Source of the DNA: Ruminococcus flavefaciens
GTDB taxonomy: Bacteria; Bacillota; Clostridia; Oscillospirales; Ruminococcaceae
NCBI GenBank assembly: GCA_902777125.1
Contig: CACYSQ010000003.1
Coordinates: 1-64,000, forward strand
Direction: 5' to 3'
Length of the DNA: 64,000 bases
Part shown: positions 60,641 through 64,000 of the stretch, piece after piece
How positions within the stretch are numbered: position 1 is the first letter of the stretch
Layout: each line of letters begins with the position of its first letter
Program-made: the position numbers and the translations under genes
Notes under the pieces: generated by a model
What the model was told of the DNA's origin: nothing
The model's database searches: none
What the model saw: the letters and a program-made list of their open reading frames with translations, nothing else

Positions 60641-61504
60641 TCAATAATTATAATTTGCGGTCTTCTTTTTCCGGAAAGCTATAACAAAGCCGGTCACGGT
60701 TATCAGCAGCACTGTGACAAGCGCAAGGATAATCCCGATGCCGAGGTGAACATCTGAACCGAGGGAGTAATAAAAAACTGAATTTTCACCGTCATTCATT
60801 GCCTTTTGCGTCTCGGAGCAAAAGCTGTTCCCACCGATGACTGCGACAACGAAAGCCGCTGACGAAAAGGCAGCAGTGAATGCCATTGCCTTTTTGCTGA
60901 AGAAAAAGGCTATCGCAGCAATTATCAGAAGGATATAGCCTGCGAGTCCGGCGTATTTCATTACATGGGACATATTGTTCATTTTTTTCGTTCCCTTATC
61001 CTTGACCGTTATATCCTTATCGCCAGAGAGCTCTGAAATATCAACGAACTTTCCGTCTGTCGTTTTATACTCGCCCTCGTGGAAGAGAACATCGGAATAA
61101 CTATACTTCCACTCATTTGTCTTTGTTGAGGCGGAGGCATTGTACAATTTATAATCGACCGTTATCGCACTGCTCTCGACCTTGTACCACGGCAGCCAAA
61201 TGCTGACTATCGCGGTCACGAAGAAAACTGCGAGCACGATCAAAGGGATCAGTCCCTTTCTGCTTTTCCGATAAGCCGCAGGCTGTCCGAAGCCATACTG
61301 AGGGAGACCGTTCTGAGGCTGATAGGCTCCGTTCGGGATCGGCTGAGGCTGCGGCGAGACCGGAGCATAAGCCTCCGGCTGCGGTGAAGGCGGAACAGGG
61401 AGCTCCGGCTGTACAGCCTGCCGCTGAACGTTCTCCTTGCCGCATTTCTTGCAAAATCTTGCTTTTTCGGTGTTTTCGGCGCCGCAGTATTTACAATAAG
61501 GCAT
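60641..61504 (-). CDS. Zinc-ribbon membrane protein
   Basis: A 287-residue protein with an N-terminal zinc ribbon (CKYCG..CKKCG, residues 4-22), a Pro/Gln-rich linker (28-75) and four hydrophobic helices (LIPLIVLAVFFVTAIVSIW, YAGLAGYILLIIAAIAFFF, FTAAFSSAAFVVAVIGG, IGIILALVTVLLITVTGFVIAF) with an outer loop between helices 1 and 2. No function is assigned. The start at 61504 follows GGAGTG. Confidence 0.85.
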   Translation of the reverse strand: MPYCKYCGAENTEKARFCKKCGKENVQRQAVQPELPVPPSPQPEAYAPVSPQPQPIPNGAYQPQNGLPQYGFGQPAAYRKSRKGLIPLIVLAVFFVTAIVSIWLPWYKVESSAITVDYKLYNASASTKTNEWKYSYSDVLFHEGEYKTTDGKFVDISELSGDKDITVKDKGTKKMNNMSHVMKYAGLAGYILLIIAAIAFFFSKKAMAFTAAFSSAAFVVAVIGGNSFCSETQKAMNDGENSVFYYSLGSDVHLGIGIILALVTVLLITVTGFVIAFRKKKTANYNY

Positions 61505-61546
61505 AAAATCACTCCATATCCATAATAATGAGCAACTTCTAAACAA

Positions 61547-61575
61547 ATCCGGTATCCCACCGAGGGACACCGGAT
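61547..61575 (-). terminator. Possible terminator of the metK transcript
   Basis: A hairpin ATCCGGT..CCC / GGG..ACCGGAT (arms 61547-61553 and 61569-61575 plus an inner 3-bp stem) follows the metK-coupled gene; minus-strand RNA continues with UUGUUU, a weak U-tract. It could also be a REP-like palindrome. Confidence 0.5.
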
Positions 61576-61592
61576 AATTCTTTGTTCTGCTG

Positions 61593-61985
61593 TCAGTTTT
61601 CCGAAACGCTCCGCGTCCTGTTGAGAGTGACCTCAGTGCAGGTTTTACCGTCCTCAGAGACAAGGGATACCTTCGCGTTCACAAGGCTGTTCACAGCCTC
61701 GGAAAGTCCCGCGATAACATCGCTGAGGATATCAGCCCTGTTCTGTGCATAGACTCTCGCCAAAGGCTGTACAGCGTCCTTTGCGAGGAACCTGAACAGC
61801 AGGCTGAGGACCTGCTCAGCATCAGCCGGAGGCTCGGCTTCGATATCAGTCCGGAAGCTCAGCCTTGTAACGCCGTCAACGCCGACTATACCTGCCATTA
61901 CGGAATTATCCGCATAGCGGCTGAAAATATCGGTGAGCACCGGGGCGATGAAGCTGAACTCCGCAGCAGAATATTTTACCTTCAT
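61593..61985 (-). CDS. Hypothetical protein coupled to metK
   Basis: About 130 residues starting MKVKYSAAEFSFIAPVLTDIF. It is soluble, with FRFLAKDAVQPLARVYAQNRADIL and a beta strand-rich C-terminus (KVSLVSEDGKTCTEVTLNRT). I do not recognise a family. The ATG lies 2 bases after the metK stop (TAAAATG) with no separate ribosome-binding site, so it is probably translated by coupling. Confidence 0.65.
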   Translation of the reverse strand: MKVKYSAAEFSFIAPVLTDIFSRYADNSVMAGIVGVDGVTRLSFRTDIEAEPPADAEQVLSLLFRFLAKDAVQPLARVYAQNRADILSDVIAGLSEAVNSLVNAKVSLVSEDGKTCTEVTLNRTRSVSEN

Positions 61986-61986
61986 T

Positions 61987-63171
61987 TTATGCAAGGGCTG
62001 CCTTGAGAGCCTCTGTGCGGTCGGTCTTCTCCCACGCAACACCGAGGTTTTCCCTGCCCATGTGACCGTAAGCAGCAAGCTGTCTGTACTGCGGCTTTCT
62101 GAGCTTGAGCATCTCGATGATAGCTGTCGGACGGAGGTCGAATACCTTGCCGACTGCCTCGGAGAGCTTGTCCTCGTCCACCTTTCCTGTGCCAAATGTG
62201 TCAACGAGTATGGAGATAGGCTTAGCTACGCCTATAGCGTAAGAAAGCTGTACCTCGCACTTGTCAGCGAGACCTGCTGCAACGATGTTCTTGGCGATGT
62301 ATCTTGCGGCATATGCAGCGCTGCGGTCAACCTTCGTCGGGTCCTTGCCGGAGAAAGCTCCGCCGCCGTGACGGGAATATCCGCCGTATGTATCAACGAT
62401 GATCTTGCGTCCTGTGAGACCGCTGTCGCCCTGAGGACCGCCGACAACAAAGCGTCCGGTGGGGTTGATGAAGATCTTGGTGTTCTCGTCCATGAGCTCA
62501 GCCGGGATAACCTCTCTGATAACGAATTCCTCGATGTCCTTGCGAACCTGTTCGAGGGAGATATCAGCGGAATGCTGGGAGGAAACGACTACTGCGTCAA
62601 CTCTTACGGGCTTGCCGTTGTCGTACTCAACTGTTACCTGAGACTTGCCGTCGGGACGGAGATAACGGAGAGTGCCGTCCTTTCTGACCTCAGTGAGCCT
62701 GAGAGCGAGCTTGTGAGCAAGGGATATCGGAAGCGGCATGAGCTCAGGAGTCTCATTGCAGGCAAAGCCGAACATGATACCCTGATCGCCTGCACCGTTT
62801 GATAGTCCGTCGTTCTCGCTGTTCTCCTCGCGGTACTCGAAAGCCTCGTTTACGCCCATTGCGATATCAGGCGACTGACCATCGATAGATGTGAGAACGG
62901 CACAGGTATGTGCATCGAAGCCGTACTTAGCGCGGTCGTAGCCGATATCGGTAACGACCTGACGGGCTATCTTGGGGATATCAACGCTCGCAGTGGTCGA
63001 AATTTCGCCCATAACGAGTATCATACCTGTTGTGACGCAGGTCTCGCAGGCAACTCGCCCCATTTTGTCCTGCTCGAGGATAGCGTCGAGTACAGCGTCC
63101 GAGATCTGGTCGCATATCTTATCGGGGTGACCTTCTGTGACCGACTCCGAAGTGAAAAAACATCTGCTCAT
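61987..63171 (-). CDS. metK: S-adenosylmethionine synthetase
   Basis: The 394-residue enzyme makes SAM from methionine and ATP. Motifs: [73 protein letters not shown] and [19 protein letters not shown]. The start at 63171 (MSRCFF) follows CAGGAGG. It is controlled by a SAM-I riboswitch immediately upstream, and supplies SAM that SpeD in this window consumes. Confidence 0.98.
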   Translation of the reverse strand: MSRCFFTSESVTEGHPDKICDQISDAVLDAILEQDKMGRVACETCVTTGMILVMGEISTTASVDIPKIARQVVTDIGYDRAKYGFDAHTCAVLTSIDGQSPDIAMGVNEAFEYREENSENDGLSNGAGDQGIMFGFACNETPELMPLPISLAHKLALRLTEVRKDGTLRYLRPDGKSQVTVEYDNGKPVRVDAVVVSSQHSADISLEQVRKDIEEFVIREVIPAELMDENTKIFINPTGRFVVGGPQGDSGLTGRKIIVDTYGGYSRHGGGAFSGKDPTKVDRSAAYAARYIAKNIVAAGLADKCEVQLSYAIGVAKPISILVDTFGTGKVDEDKLSEAVGKVFDLRPTAIIEMLKLRKPQYRQLAAYGHMGRENLGVAWEKTDRTEALKAALA

Positions 63172-63190
63172 AAAAAAACCTCCTGAAAAT

Positions 63191-63219
63191 AAAAAAGACG
63201 CACTCGCAGAAGTGCGCTG
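63191..63219 (-). terminator. Riboswitch-controlled terminator before metK
   Basis: Minus strand: GCGCACTT / AGTGCGTC stem with a short loop, followed by UUUUUU, 20 bases before the metK start. It is the expression platform of the SAM riboswitch. Confidence 0.9.
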
Positions 63220-63229
63220 TTTTTTTGAA

Positions 63230-63336
63230 AAACTCCTCATCTTCCGGATAAACCGCAGGATTTAGCACCTTGTCTGGTATACAGTCAGGTTGCCGGGCTT
63301 CACAGGACCTGTTTCCTCCGCCGCTCTTGATAAGGT
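63230..63336 (-). promoter_or_regulatory. SAM-I (S-box) riboswitch
   Basis: The minus-strand RNA shows the S-box core: CTTATCAAGAG opening, GGCGGAGGAAACAGGTCC, GTGAAGCCCGGCAACC and the closing GATGAGGAG that pairs with the opening strand. With high SAM the downstream terminator forms and metK is turned off. Both the aptamer and the expression platform are complete. Confidence 0.96.
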
Positions 63337-63346
63337 TTATATTGAC

Positions 63347-63375
63347 ATTATACTACAAAAAACTTACCTTGTCAA
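63347..63375 (-). promoter_or_regulatory. Promoter of the SAM riboswitch/metK
   Basis: Minus strand: perfect TTGACA (63370-63375), 17-base spacer, perfect TATAAT (63347-63352), just upstream of the aptamer. Confidence 0.92.
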
Positions 63376-63739
63376 TAGGCAATTGCCCTTGTGCAACAAT
63401 TTTTTCAGGAAGCCTCTGTTTCTGCGTCCGCAAAACAAACGAGCCTCCGGTTAGGGAAGCTCATCTGCCATGATATAGGGATTATTGGGGATTTAATAAT
63501 TTAATGTTGGGGTAAACATTAAACTACCATGAAAAACGGCTTCCGGATTTCTCCTTCAGCATTTTTATTATAACCTATTTATGTGTAGATTGTGTGATAT
63601 TCAGGCGAAATAGGTATTACCAATCTGTAAAATTTTTGTTAATAAGGTTGCAAGAATTTTCAACGTCTGTCCCCGTTGAGATCGGCGTACTCAGAAGAGC
63701 CATCGGCAAACTCACGTCCCATTTTTCAAGGGGACATTT
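63376..63739. other. Intergenic region with an inverted repeat
   Basis: These ~360 bases hold no credible gene. A perfect 9-bp inverted repeat (TTTAATGTT / AACATTAAA, 6-base spacer, 63500-63523) could be an operator or hairpin, and a weak hairpin with CAACG / CGTTG arms lies at about 63659-63678. The rest is A/T-rich sequence without a clear promoter. Confidence 0.5.
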
Positions 63740-64000
63740 TTATTTCACGTCGCTTATCCTGAACCAGAAGGTCGAGCCCTTGCCGAGTGTGCTGCGGACG
63801 CCGTAATCGTAGTTGTGCAGCTTCAGCACCGCCTTGACTATCGAAAGTCCCAGACCTGTGCCGACCACCTCACGCTTGTGGTTCTCGGAACGGTAATACT
63901 TGTCGAAAATGAGCTTTATCTTGTCCTCCTCGATACCGTCGCCGGTATCCTCGACCTCGATGAGAACGCCCTCGGGAGTATTGATCTGCCGCACGAAAAC
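63740..64000 (-). CDS. Sensor histidine kinase, C-terminal end (partial)
   Basis: The last ~86 codons of a kinase ATPase domain: VEDTGDGIEEDKIKLIFDKYYRS (G1/F box) and GTGLGLSIVKAVLKLHNY (G2 box), ending in GSTFWFRI. The start and sensor region lie beyond the right edge of the window, so signal and partner regulator are unknown. Confidence 0.92.
   Translation of the reverse strand, partial: VFVRQINTPEGVLIEVEDTGDGIEEDKIKLIFDKYYRSENHKREVVGTGLGLSIVKAVLKLHNYDYGVRSTLGKGSTFWFRISDVK

Overview
This window looks like chromosome from a fibre-degrading, Ruminococcus-like member of the Clostridia (Oscillospiraceae/Ruminococcaceae). The evidence is a 16S rRNA 5' end of that type on the minus strand at the left edge, a GH5 endoglucanase and a papain-like protease that both carry type I dockerins, a relic of a third dockerin protein, a full spoIIIA operon, and Firmicutes gene orders such as phoH-ybeY-era-yqzL-recO. 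The taxonomic call is an inference from gene content and the short 16S end.

Left part (1-12.9 kb): a divergent rRNA operon start with two strong tandem promoters, a DUF3877 gene, a voltage-gated K+ channel sharing an operon with an AraC regulator, the secreted dockerin endoglucanase, cotJA-cotJB with a truncated cotJC, a leftover C-terminal piece of a GGDEF gene, a doubly frameshifted dockerin gene, and a cyclic-di-GMP group (PAS/GAF-GGDEF, membrane HD-GYP, and a convergent LacI-like sensor fused to GGDEF).

Central part (12.9-31.9 kb, all minus strand): a penicillin-binding transpeptidase and then a long, tightly packed operon read from about 26.6 kb downward: asp23, nusB, a Kae1-like gene, xseA, xseB, dxs, tlyA, nadK, argR, recN, a histidine phosphatase, a GH42 beta-galactosidase and dtd. 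Next to it lies the complete spoIIIAA-AH operon, with a sigma-E-like promoter and REP-like palindromes at two internal junctions.

From 31.9 to 48.6 kb: a sugar ABC importer (binding lipoprotein and two permeases, no ATPase) behind a strong promoter and a structured 235-nt leader, then a large polyamine operon (speD, speA, speE, speB, carboxynorspermidine synthase, nspC) that runs on into a dockerin protease and a ComEA-like protein. The polyamine operon begins with a ~300-nt leader that has its own strong promoter, several hairpins and an intrinsic terminator just before speD. This is attenuator architecture I cannot match to a known riboswitch class, and it is the best candidate here for something undescribed.

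Right part (48.6-64 kb): a YfhO membrane protein, a multi-hairpin repeat element, mutS2, a GNAT acetyltransferase, recO, yqzL, era, ybeY, phoH, a CYTH enzyme, a degenerate kinase-like protein, gapA, a zinc-ribbon membrane protein, metK under a SAM-I riboswitch, and the 3' end of a sensor kinase cut by the window edge. I saw no tRNA genes, CRISPR arrays, prophage or transposase genes.
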